Shown here piece by piece: positions 1 to 6,174 of a stretch of 10,621 nt of DNA; position 1 is the first letter of the stretch; each line of letters starts with the position of its first letter. Position numbers and translations under genes: made by a program. Source of the stretch: Frankiales bacterium (GTDB lineage Bacteria; Actinomycetota; Actinomycetes; Mycobacteriales; SCTD01); contig JAOPWI010000415.1 of the NCBI GenBank assembly GCA_025965755.1, forward strand, positions 1 to 10,621, given 5' to 3'. The notes beneath the pieces were generated by a model, which was given only the letters and a program-made list of their open reading frames with translations, had not been told where the DNA came from and searched no databases.

Positions 1-162
1 ACCGTGTCGGTGCCGCGCGTCGCCGGCGTCTCCCGGCTGGGCGGCCAGCCGCTCGTGAGCCCGCTCGCCGACCTGCTGGTGCGCCGGGTCGCCCGGCGGC
101 TCGAGGCGCTGGGGCCGCAGCTGGCCGACGACCGCGCGGGCGGGTTCGCCTCGTCGTCCTGA
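1..162 (+). CDS. C-terminal fragment of an unidentified protein, possibly a short-chain dehydrogenase
   Basis: Frame 1 is open from the window edge to a TGA at 160-162 and gives 53 residues with actinobacterial codon use (almost all G or C in third position). The fragment begins TVSVPRVAGVSRLGG, continues with a basic amphipathic stretch (LVRRVARRLEALGP) and ends in a Gly/Ser tail. No catalytic motif lies in this piece. A Pro-rich segment followed by a basic helix resembles the C-termini of some actinobacterial SDR oxidoreductases, and SDR genes often sit next to SRPBCC and COG1233 oxidoreductase genes, but this is a guess from context. The CDS is likely real; the product is uncertain. The next gene starts 16 bp after the stop, so both could share a transcript. 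Confidence 0.55.
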   Translation, partial: TVSVPRVAGVSRLGGQPLVSPLADLLVRRVARRLEALGPQLADDRAGGFASSS

Positions 163-163
163 G

Positions 164-178
164 GGCAGCCTGGCTGCC
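164..178 (+). promoter_or_regulatory. 15-bp inverted repeat with embedded -10-like box, abutting the SRPBCC start
   Basis: Positions 164-170 (GGCAGCC) and 172-178 (GGCTGCC) form a perfect 7-bp inverted repeat around a single T at 171, ending directly against the ATG at 179. Within it, CAGCCT at 166-171 stands 7 nt before the ATG, the place expected for the -10 box of a leaderless gene, and no Shine-Dalgarno sequence is visible. It could be a dimeric repressor operator over a promoter, or a chance GC-rich palindrome. A 1-nt loop makes it a poor RNA hairpin, and no U-tract follows. The inverted repeat is seen; its role is inferred. Confidence 0.35.
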
Positions 179-613
179 ATGGCGATCACTCGGCGGTTCA
201 TGCGCGGGGTCACCCCGACGCAGGTGTTCGACGTCCTGCGGGACGGGTTCAGCTACGGCCACTGGGTGGTCGGCACGCGCAAGATCCGGGACGTCGACAG
301 CGGGTGGCCGGCCGAGGGCACGAAGCTGCACTACACGGTGGGCTACCGGCCGCTGCGCAAGGACGACGTCACGACCAGCCGCAGCTACGAGGCCGACAGC
401 CGGCTGGAGCTGGAGGCGCGCGCCTGGCCGGCCGGCACGGCGCTGATCGTCCTGACGGCGAAGGCGGTGGACGACGGGACGCTGGTCAGCATCGACGAGC
501 AGCCGTGGCGGGGCATCGCCCGGACGCTGCACAATCCGCTCGCCGACGCCGTCATCAAGGTGCGGAACGTCGAGACGCTGCGGCGGCTGGAGCAGCAGGC
601 CCGCTCCCGCTGA
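179..613 (+). CDS. SRPBCC (START-like / polyketide cyclase-dehydrase fold) family protein
   Basis: This 144-residue protein has the usual size and layout of a single SRPBCC domain. An opening strand and helix (ITRRFMRGVTPTQVFDVLRDG) is followed by a W-rich turn (YGHWVVGTRKI), alternating beta strands with the typical G-x-W-P-x-x-G-x-x-L segment, and a long C-terminal helix (about residues 120-144, NVETLRRLEQQAR). Such proteins hold hydrophobic ligands in a cavity; the sequence does not show the ligand or any catalytic residue. The start is ATG without a Shine-Dalgarno, just after an inverted repeat containing a -10-like box, so translation may be leaderless. The last 59 bp overlap the convergent oxidoreductase gene (555-2198). 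Being placed between a possible SDR and a COG1233 oxidoreductase suggests a part in lipid or isoprenoid redox metabolism, which is inference only. Confidence 0.85.
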   Translation: MAITRRFMRGVTPTQVFDVLRDGFSYGHWVVGTRKIRDVDSGWPAEGTKLHYTVGYRPLRKDDVTTSRSYEADSRLELEARAWPAGTALIVLTAKAVDDGTLVSIDEQPWRGIARTLHNPLADAVIKVRNVETLRRLEQQARSR

Positions 614-2198
614 GCAGCCGGGTGGCCGCCAGCGCCATCCGGCCGGTGGAGCCGGCGCGCAGGGCGGCTCGGGCCGCGTTGGCCCCGCAGGCGCCGTGCA
701 CCCCGCCACCCGGGTGGGCGGAGGACGACGCCAGGTAGAGCCCCGCGATCGGTGTCTCGGCGCGACCCGCGCCAGGCGTCGGCCGGAACACCAGCTGCTG
801 GTGGATGCCGGCGGTGCCGCCGTTGACCGCGCCGCCGGACAGGTTGGCGTCGGCCCGCTGCAGGTCGGCCGGGAACTGCACGTGCCGCCCGACGACGAGC
901 TGGCCGAAGCCGGGGGCGTAGCGCTCCATCTGCGCCTCGATCCGGTCGACGAACCGCTGCCGGTCGCCGGGGGACCAGTCGCCCCGCAGCTCGCCCCCCG
1001 CGTCCCCCTTCGGCCGGGCCGGCACGTGCGTGTAGCCCCACGCCGACTCCGTGCCGGCCGGTGAGCGGGTCGGGTCGGACGTGGTCATCTGGCCGACGAT
1101 GACGAACGGCCTCGCCGGCACCTGCCCTCGCTCGAGCGACTGGCTGTAGACGACCAGGTCGTCCATCTCGCCGCCGACGTGCACCGTGCCGGCCCGGGCC
1201 ACGGCCCCCGCGCCCCACGGGATCGGCGCCGACAGCGCCCAGTCGACCTTGACGGTGGCGTCGTCCCACTGGAACCGGCGCAGGTCCGCCAGCATCCGGG
1301 ACGACAGGTGGTCGGCGCCGACCAGCCCGAGAAACAGCTGCGGAGCCGTCACGTCGGCGAGGACGGCGCGGCGCGCGTCGACCGTGCGGCCGTCGGCCGT
1401 GCGCACGGCGACGGCCCGCTCCTGCCGCACGACGACCTCGGTCACGGTGGCGTCACACTCCAGGCGGCCGCCCCGGCTGCGCAGCCGCTGCACCAGCGCG
1501 TCGGTGAGCCGGCCGGCGCCGCCCTCGGGGACGGGAAACCCGACCGTCTGGCCGAGCATCGCCAGCAGCCAGCCGTAGATCGCGCTGCCGGACGCGCCGG
1601 GCGCGAGGTCGGTGTGCAGGGCGTTGCCGGCGAGCAGCAACGGGCCGCCCTGGCCGCCGAACTCCTCCGCGCCGTGCCGGCGGGTCGACAGCATCGCGAA
1701 CCGGGCGAAGCGCAGCGCGTCGGCCGCGCCCAGCACCCGCAGCAGCCGGGCACCGGCGCGCACCGGCGGGAACGGCGTGAACAGCGCGTCGAGCAGCGCG
1801 GGCGACAGCCGGTCCCACTCCGCGGCCAGGCCCCGCCAGGCGGCACCGTCCCCGGGCGCGAACGCCTCCACCGAGGCGGCGGTCACCTCGAGCGAGCGGC
1901 TCAGGACGGCGGCCCGGCCGTCGAGCAGCGGGTGGCCCAGCACGTCGGGGGCGTGCGTCCAGCGCAGCCCGTGCTCCTCGAGCCGCAGGTCGCGCAGCAC
2001 CGGCGAGGCCAGCCCGAGCGGGTAGAACGCGCTGAACCGGTCGCTCTGGAACCCCGGCGCCGTGAGCTCCCCGCTGCGTACCGCGCCGCCTGGCTCGCTC
2101 TGCGCCTCGAGCACGATCACGTCCCACCCGGCGTCCACCAGCAGGTTGGCGGCGACCAGCCCGTTGGGCCCCGCCCCGATGACCACCGCGTCCGTCAC
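555..2198 (-). CDS. NAD(P)/FAD-dependent oxidoreductase, phytoene-desaturase-like (COG1233)
   Basis: The product has 547 residues. The N-terminus carries a Rossmann dinucleotide-binding motif (VVIGAGPNGLVAA, glycines 8, 10 and 13), the acidic residue closing the ADP-ribose fold (E31), and the EPGGAVRSGE segment (about 35-43) typical of the CrtI/PYROXD2-type amine-oxidase-like flavoproteins. Near the C-terminus GLYLASSSAHPGGGVHG (about 486-502) is the second FAD-contacting motif of this family. The substrate cannot be read off: this branch covers carotenoid desaturases as well as uncharacterised relatives, and no phytoene synthase is nearby. The start is GTG at 2198 with GAGGAA (2202-2207 on the complement) at proper spacing. 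About 34 Ala/Ser/Arg-rich residues follow the conserved core and run into the convergent SRPBCC gene, giving a 59-bp overlap. Transcription diverges from the ferredoxin reductase at 2287. Confidence 0.9.
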   Translation of the reverse strand: MTDAVVIGAGPNGLVAANLLVDAGWDVIVLEAQSEPGGAVRSGELTAPGFQSDRFSAFYPLGLASPVLRDLRLEEHGLRWTHAPDVLGHPLLDGRAAVLSRSLEVTAASVEAFAPGDGAAWRGLAAEWDRLSPALLDALFTPFPPVRAGARLLRVLGAADALRFARFAMLSTRRHGAEEFGGQGGPLLLAGNALHTDLAPGASGSAIYGWLLAMLGQTVGFPVPEGGAGRLTDALVQRLRSRGGRLECDATVTEVVVRQERAVAVRTADGRTVDARRAVLADVTAPQLFLGLVGADHLSSRMLADLRRFQWDDATVKVDWALSAPIPWGAGAVARAGTVHVGGEMDDLVVYSQSLERGQVPARPFVIVGQMTTSDPTRSPAGTESAWGYTHVPARPKGDAGGELRGDWSPGDRQRFVDRIEAQMERYAPGFGQLVVGRHVQFPADLQRADANLSGGAVNGGTAGIHQQLVFRPTPGAGRAETPIAGLYLASSSAHPGGGVHGACGANAARAALRAGSTGRMALAATRLLSGSGPAAPAAAASRRSAP

Positions 2199-2247
2199 GC
2201 GTTCCTCGTGCCCCTGCCCGCCAGCGTCACGCCTGTGCGGCGCGGAC

Positions 2248-2253
2248 TAGGGT
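2248..2253 (+). promoter_or_regulatory. Probable -10 box (TAGGGT) of the ferredoxin reductase gene
   Basis: TAGGGT fits the actinobacterial TAnnnT -10 consensus and is the same hexamer found before three other transcription units here (5375-5380, 8159-8164, 10337-10342). Transcription would begin near 2260, giving a leader of about 27 nt with the Shine-Dalgarno AGGAGG at 2275-2280 and the GTG start at 2287. No convincing -35 box is visible 16-18 nt upstream. Confidence 0.5.
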
Positions 2254-2286
2254 CGCTGGTCCCGCACCGACGACAGGAGGACCGGC

Positions 2287-3480
2287 GTGCCAGCACCCGC
2301 ACGGGTCGTCGTGGTGGGGGCCGGCCTGGCGGCCGTGCGCCTGGCCGAGGAGCTGCGCGAGCACGGGTTCGAGGGCTCGCTCGTCGTCGTCGGCGAGGAG
2401 AGCGTTCCGCCGTACGACCGGCCGCCGCTGTCCAAGCACGTGCTGCGCGGCGAGCGTGCGGCGCCGCCGTTGCTGGCGCCGGACGACGGCGCGCGCCTGC
2501 GCCTGGATCTGCGGCTGGGCGTGCGCGCCGTGGCCCTGCACCCCGACGAGCGCAGCGTCCTGCTGGACGACGGCAGCACGGTCGAGTACGACGAGCTGGT
2601 GGTGGCCACCGGCGCGACGCCGCGGCACGTCCCCGACCTGGAGGGCGACGGCGTGCACGTGCTGCGCACCGCGGACGACGCTGCGGGGCTGCGCGCCGCG
2701 GTGGTGCAGGCCGGCCGGGTGACCATCGTCGGCGGGGGCTTCATCGGCTGCGAGGTGGCGGCCAGCGCCCGGTCCATGGGCGCCGACGTGGTCCTGCTGG
2801 AGGTGCTCGCGCTGCCGCTGGTGCGTGTTCTCGGGCCGACGGTCGCCGAGCAGGTGGTGCGCCTGCACCGCGAGCACGGCGTCGACGTGCGGTCCGCGAC
2901 CAGCGTGCTCGAGGTCCACGGCGAGGGCGCCGGGCGCACCCTCGTGCTCTCGGACGGCACCACGGTCCCCGGCGACGTCGTGCTCGTCGGCATCGGCGTC
3001 GAGCCCCGGACGGCCTGGCTGGACGGCTCCGGCGTCGACATCGACGGCGGGGTGGTGTGCGGCGCGGACGGACGCAGCTCGGTCGACGGCGTCTGGGCGG
3101 TCGGCGACGTCTCCCGGTGGTGGCTGCCGTCGCATGCCGTGCACCGGCGGATCGAGCACTGGACCAACGCCAGCGAGCAGGCCGGCGTCGTCGCGCGCAA
3201 CCTGCTCGGAGGGCGGGAGGAGCACGACCCGGTGGCGTACGTCTGGAGCGACCAGTACGCGACCAAGTGGCAGCTCGTCGGCCTGCCGGCGCCGACCGAC
3301 GACGTCACGCTGCTGCAGGTCGGGCCGAAGGCCGACAAGCTGCTGTGCGTCTACGGCCGGGACGGCCGGCTGACCGGGGCGCTCGGGGCCAGCGCCCCGC
3401 GACCCGTCATGAGGGTGCGGCAGCTGCTCGCGCAGCGGGCGTCGTACGACGCGGCGCTGGCGGCCCTTCAGAACGCGTAG
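2287..3480 (+). CDS. Ferredoxin-NAD(P)+ reductase (rhodocoxin/putidaredoxin reductase type)
   Basis: This 397-residue flavoprotein passes electrons from NAD(P)H through FAD to a small ferredoxin, usually for a cytochrome P450 or dioxygenase. The FAD-binding motif is VVVGAGLAAVRLAEEL (glycines 11 and 13), followed by the family hallmark PPYDRPPLSK (41-50) and VATGATPR. The NAD(P)H-binding motif is VTIVGGGFIGCEVA (145-158), and AVGD ending at D274 contacts FAD. The C-terminal reductase domain shows EHWTNASEQAGVVARNLLG and the WSDQY segment. The length is normal. The GTG start follows AGGAGG at 2275-2280 by 6 nt. No ferredoxin or P450 gene is adjacent, so its partner must be encoded elsewhere. 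The gene diverges from the COG1233 oxidoreductase across 88 bp and overlaps the convergent lyase gene by 13 bp. Confidence 0.93.
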   Translation: MPAPARVVVVGAGLAAVRLAEELREHGFEGSLVVVGEESVPPYDRPPLSKHVLRGERAAPPLLAPDDGARLRLDLRLGVRAVALHPDERSVLLDDGSTVEYDELVVATGATPRHVPDLEGDGVHVLRTADDAAGLRAAVVQAGRVTIVGGGFIGCEVAASARSMGADVVLLEVLALPLVRVLGPTVAEQVVRLHREHGVDVRSATSVLEVHGEGAGRTLVLSDGTTVPGDVVLVGIGVEPRTAWLDGSGVDIDGGVVCGADGRSSVDGVWAVGDVSRWWLPSHAVHRRIEHWTNASEQAGVVARNLLGGREEHDPVAYVWSDQYATKWQLVGLPAPTDDVTLLQVGPKADKLLCVYGRDGRLTGALGASAPRPVMRVRQLLAQRASYDAALAALQNA

Positions 3481-4565
3481 CGGACCCGCAGCCAGGGGGT
3501 CCGCTCGGCGATCAGGTCGGTCAGGGCGCGCACCTGCTGGCCCTTGAACCCGGTCCGGTAGCGGACGTTGTCGCCGCCCGTCTGCGACCGCTTCGGCTCC
3601 TGCACCTCCGGGCGCCAGAGCAGCTCCTCGGCCTTCGGATGCCAGCCCAGGTTGACCTCGTGCAGCCGCTCGTTGTGGGTCAGGAAGATGATCTCGGCCG
3701 CAGCCTGCGCCTGGAACGCCGGCCCGGTCACGTCGTCCAGCTCGGTCAGCAGCGTGGCCCAGTCCTGCAGCCAGCCGTCGCGCACGACGACCGGCGACAG
3801 GTTGAGGTGCACCTCGTAGCCTGCGGCCACGAAGTCGTCGATCGCCGCGAGCCGCTCGGCCATCGGCGAGGTGCGCAGGTCCAGCACCTTGCTGTCGGAC
3901 GGTGGCATCAGCGAGAAGCGCAGCCGCGTGCGGCCCTGCGGGTCCCAGTCGAGCAGGTCGCGGTTGACGTGCTTGGTCGCGAACGACGCCTTGGCCGTCG
4001 GCAGTCCGCGGAACAGGTCCACCAGGTCGCGCACGTTGTCCGACAGGCGGGCGTCGACCGAGCAGTCGGAGTTCTCGCCGATGTCGTACACCCATGCCAG
4101 CGGGTCGACCTGGTCCGCAACGGGCTTGCGGCCCTGCCGGCCGACGTGCCGGCCGAGGTAGCGGGTGATCTGCTCGATGTTGGCGAAGACGGTGATCGGG
4201 TTGGCGTAGCCCTTGCGCCGCGGGACGTAGCAGTACGCGCAGGCCATGGCGCAGCCGTTGGCCGTCGACGGCGCGACGAAGTCGCTGCTGCGCCCGTTCG
4301 GCCGGGCGGTCAGCGACTTCTTCACACCGAGAACGAGGTCCTCGGTCTTGATGCGCACCCACCGCTCGACGTCCGCGGCGGTGTACGGGATCGCCTGGTG
4401 GCTCACCACCTCGACGACCTCCGCGTCGGGCCAGCGGGCGAGGACGTCCTGCCCGCGGGCGAGCGTGGCGGCGGCCGGCTCGACGTAGATGCGGCGGACG
4501 TCGAGCAGGCGGGACAGGGCGGGGTCGGCGGGCGCGGGAGAGGTCAGGGGAAGGGCCTGCTGCAC
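3468..4565 (-). CDS. Spore photoproduct lyase family radical-SAM protein
   Basis: With the GTG start at 4565 the protein has 365 residues. It follows the spore photoproduct lyase family closely: LLDVRRIYVEP (20-30), the VLGVKKSL / NGRSSDF / APSTANG block (79-104), then the radical-SAM cluster motif CxxxCxxC as CAMACAYC (C105, C109, C112) and YVPRRKGYANPITVF. Characterised SP lyases use a [4Fe-4S]/SAM radical to split the thymine dimer 5-thyminyl-5,6-dihydrothymine. C168 in ENSDCSVDA is a candidate for the later hydrogen-donor cysteine (C141 in Bacillus subtilis), an alignment made by eye. I chose GTG 4565 because it is the last usable start before the conserved block; an earlier ATG at 4670 would add 35 poorly conserved residues and overlap the upstream gene by 68 bp. 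The 37-bp gap to the GDT1 gene, with no clear promoter in it, suggests co-transcription. Its true substrate here is unproven. Confidence 0.9.
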   Translation of the reverse strand: MQQALPLTSPAPADPALSRLLDVRRIYVEPAAATLARGQDVLARWPDAEVVEVVSHQAIPYTAADVERWVRIKTEDLVLGVKKSLTARPNGRSSDFVAPSTANGCAMACAYCYVPRRKGYANPITVFANIEQITRYLGRHVGRQGRKPVADQVDPLAWVYDIGENSDCSVDARLSDNVRDLVDLFRGLPTAKASFATKHVNRDLLDWDPQGRTRLRFSLMPPSDSKVLDLRTSPMAERLAAIDDFVAAGYEVHLNLSPVVVRDGWLQDWATLLTELDDVTGPAFQAQAAAEIIFLTHNERLHEVNLGWHPKAEELLWRPEVQEPKRSQTGGDNVRYRTGFKGQQVRALTDLIAERTPWLRVRYAF

Positions 4566-4602
4566 TCCTCGGTCAACACCGCGCCCGGGTGCGGCGTTCC
4601 GG

Positions 4603-5196
4603 TCACAGGGCGTCCCAGAGCGACTTCGCCGCGAGCACGAGGAGCACCACGGCGGCCACCTGCTGGACACGCCGCAGCGGCACGACGGTGAGCAGCCGGC
4701 GGCCGAACAGCACCGCCAGCAGGGCCACCGCCCACAGAGCCAGCAACGCCCCGAGGCCGACCGACAGCGGGTCGTCGTAGCGGGCGGCCAGCGTCGCGGT
4801 GAGGATCTGGGTGAGGTCGCCGAGCTCGGCGACGAGGACCACCCCGAAGGCGCCGGCGGCGACCCGGCGGTCGCTCAGGGCGCCGACCACCGAGGCGGCG
4901 TTCTGCTCCCCGGCCTGCACCGCCTCGGCGGGATCGGAGCGCAGCAGCAGGACGGCGCCGATCACGAACAGCAGGCCGGTGACGATGGCGATGGGCCGCG
5001 CGGGCAGGGCCGCCACGAACCCGCCGAGAGCGACCGCCAGGGTCACGTGGATCGCAAAGGCGCCGCTGATGCCGAGGAGAACCGGCACGGCGCGGTAGCG
5101 GCTTCCGAGGACGAGCGCGGCCACCGCCGTCTTGTCCGGCAGCTCGCCGACGAAGATGACGGCAAAGACCGTGGCCAGGACAGTGAGCGAGATCAA
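4603..5196 (-). CDS. TMEM165/GDT1 (UPF0016) family membrane protein, probable Mn2+ exporter
   Basis: This 197-residue membrane protein has two repeated halves, each with the family's acidic E-x-G-D-x-T type motif in a transmembrane helix: E18-LPDK-T23 and E124-LGDL-T129. Hydrophobic segments lie at about 2-17, 36-64, 68-85, 116-136, 142-168 and 176-192, with a charged loop at 86-112 between the halves. GDT1-family proteins transport Mn2+ and/or Ca2+; bacterial members export Mn2+. That role is supported here by a manganese riboswitch in the leader. The first motif has Pro where Gly is more usual. Translation begins at TTG (5194-5196 on the complement), with GGGAGG (5203-5208) 6 nt upstream, occluded in a strong hairpin. 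The spore photoproduct lyase family gene follows 37 bp downstream on the same strand. Confidence 0.92.
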   Translation of the reverse strand: MISLTVLATVFAVIFVGELPDKTAVAALVLGSRYRAVPVLLGISGAFAIHVTLAVALGGFVAALPARPIAIVTGLLFVIGAVLLLRSDPAEAVQAGEQNAASVVGALSDRRVAAGAFGVVLVAELGDLTQILTATLAARYDDPLSVGLGALLALWAVALLAVLFGRRLLTVVPLRRVQQVAAVVLLVLAAKSLWDAL

Positions 5197-5201
5197 GGAG
5201 A

Positions 5202-5226
5202 TCCTCCCGGCCGCCGGCCGGGAGGA
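5202..5226 (-). promoter_or_regulatory. RBS-sequestering hairpin, expression platform of the Mn riboswitch
   Basis: On the complement, TCCTCCCGGCC (5226-5216) pairs with GGCCGGGAGGA (5212-5202) across a 3-nt loop, an 11-bp perfect stem. The downstream arm contains the Shine-Dalgarno GGGAGG (5203-5208) of the GDT1 gene, whose TTG start is 6 nt further on. No U-tract follows, so this is a translation-blocking hairpin rather than an intrinsic terminator. Mn2+ binding to the upstream aptamer presumably frees the RBS; which upstream segment competes for the anti-RBS arm is not certain. Confidence 0.7.
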
Positions 5227-5256
5227 GGAGACGGACGCCCTCGACCCGGCGCCGCG

Positions 5257-5369
5257 GCACCGTGTCGAAGGTCTCGCCCGGCCGCGGCGATGAGCGCGGC
5301 TGCAGGGGCCGGGCGCGAGGCGCGCCAGTGTGTCGACTCCCTGCCGTTGGGGCTACTCCCCTTCAGTGC
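5257..5369 (-). promoter_or_regulatory. yybP-ykoY manganese riboswitch aptamer
   Basis: Read on the complement, the leader holds both signature stretches of this riboswitch class: GGGGAGTAGC (5362-5353 region) and GAGACCTT (5275-5268). They face each other in a consistent fold. GAAGG (5364-5360) pairs with CCTTC (5271-5267), the internal loop is GGAGTA opposite GAGA, and GCCC (5353-5350) pairs with GGGC (5279-5276). An outer GCAC/GTGC pair (5369-5366 with 5260-5257) extends the basal stem. Between these arms are further helices: GCAGGG/CCCTGC, GGCGCG/CGCGCC with a CCT loop, and GCCGCG/CGCGGC. Members of this class bind Mn2+ and control Mn exporters, including GDT1/YybP-type proteins, matching the gene downstream. 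It lies directly after a TAGGGT -10 box, so the transcript should begin at the aptamer's 5' edge. Confidence 0.9.
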
Positions 5370-5374
5370 TGCCC

Positions 5375-5380
5375 ACCCTA
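5375..5380 (-). promoter_or_regulatory. Probable -10 box (TAGGGT) for the riboswitch-GDT1 transcript
   Basis: The complement reads TAGGGT at 5380-5375, and the predicted transcription start 6-8 nt further (about 5370-5367) coincides with the first base of the riboswitch basal stem. That agreement between promoter and aptamer boundary is the main support. The -35 region is not recognisable. Confidence 0.6.
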
Positions 5381-5420
5381 CCCGGGGCACACTGCAGGCC
5401 GGCACGACGAGGGGAGCAGC

Positions 5421-6173
5421 ATGGACAAGGTGGTCGCCTCCGCGGCGGAGGCCGTGCGTGACGTGCCCTCCGGGGCGTCGCTGGCGGTGGGCGGTTTCGG
5501 GCTGTGTGGCATCCCCTCCGCGCTCATCGAGGCGCTGCTGGCGTCCGGGGTGGACCGGCTCGAGACCGTGAGCAACAACTGCGGAGTCGACGGGTGGGGT
5601 CTCGGGACGCTGCTGTCGGCCAAGCGGATCCGCCGCACCACCGGTTCCTACGTCGGGGAGAACAAGGAATTCGAGCGGCAGTTCCTGGCCGGTGAGCTCG
5701 AGGTGGAGCTGGTGCCGCAGGGCACGCTCGCCGAGCGGCTGCGCGCGGGCGGCGCGGGCATTCCGGCCTTCTTCACCCCGGCCGGCGTGGGCACCCAGGT
5801 GGCCGACGGCGGCCTGCCGTGGCGCTACGACGGGTCGGGCGGCGTCGCGGTGGCCTCGCCGCCGAAGGAGGTCCGCGAGTTCGACGGCCAGGAGTACGTC
5901 CTGGAGCGGGCTCTGCGCACCGACTTCGCGCTGGTCCACGCGCGGCTCGGCGACCGGCACGGCAACCTGGTCTATGAGAAGTCGGCGATGAACTTCAACC
6001 CGCTGTGCGCCCCGGCCGGCCGGGTGACCATCGCCGAGGTCGAGGAGCTGGTCGAGCCGGGCGAGATCGACCCGGCGCGGGTGCACACTCCGGGCGTGTT
6101 CGTGCAGCGGGTCGTGCAGGTGGCCGACGTGGACAAGCGCATCGAGAAGCGCACCACCCGGACGAGGAGCTGA
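5421..6173 (+). CDS. scoA: Succinyl-CoA:3-ketoacid CoA-transferase subunit A
   Basis: This 250-residue protein is the alpha subunit of a heterodimeric 3-oxoacid CoA-transferase, which moves CoA from succinyl-CoA to acetoacetate or a related 3-oxoacid in the cytosol. The CoA-transferase signature is clear near the N-terminus (AVGGFGLCGIP, 22-32); the GLCGIP form is typical of SCOT-type rather than 3-oxoadipate (PcaI) enzymes. Further family segments are VSNNCGVDGWGLGTLL, GSYVGENKEFERQ, FFTPAGVGTQVADGG and EKSAMNFNP. The ATG at 5421 follows GGGGAG (5411-5416) by 4 nt. The frame is open upstream to 5262, but that extra sequence overlaps the opposite-strand riboswitch leader and shows no family similarity. 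The gene is followed after 1 nt by scoB, so the two are translationally linked. Confidence 0.93.
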   Translation: MDKVVASAAEAVRDVPSGASLAVGGFGLCGIPSALIEALLASGVDRLETVSNNCGVDGWGLGTLLSAKRIRRTTGSYVGENKEFERQFLAGELEVELVPQGTLAERLRAGGAGIPAFFTPAGVGTQVADGGLPWRYDGSGGVAVASPPKEVREFDGQEYVLERALRTDFALVHARLGDRHGNLVYEKSAMNFNPLCAPAGRVTIAEVEELVEPGEIDPARVHTPGVFVQRVVQVADVDKRIEKRTTRTRS

Positions 6174-6174
6174 C

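Noticed and set aside
2227..4362. Minus-strand open frame of 711 codons across the ferredoxin reductase and part of the lyase gene
   Set aside because: It is antisense to one motif-rich gene and out of frame with the other, and shows no domain of its own.
4566..4670. Longer start of the lyase family gene at 4670
   Set aside because: It adds 35 residues unlike the family and overlaps the GDT1 coding end by 68 bp. GTG 4565 fits the expected N-terminus, although its AGGA is too close to be a textbook Shine-Dalgarno.
1179..4691. Very long plus-strand open frame (1,170 codons) running across three real genes
   Set aside because: It is antisense or out of frame to the COG1233 oxidoreductase, ferredoxin reductase and lyase genes, and its translation is Arg/Gly/Ala-rich low-complexity sequence without domains. 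Such frames are expected in very GC-rich DNA.
5202..5226. Reading the strong hairpin as an intrinsic terminator
   Set aside because: No U-tract follows on either strand, and on the minus strand the hairpin holds the RBS of the next gene, which fits translational control better.
5262..5420. Upstream extension of scoA to an earlier ATG at 5262
   Set aside because: The extension would translate the complement of the riboswitch leader. The CoA-transferase similarity begins after the ATG at 5421, which has its own Shine-Dalgarno.
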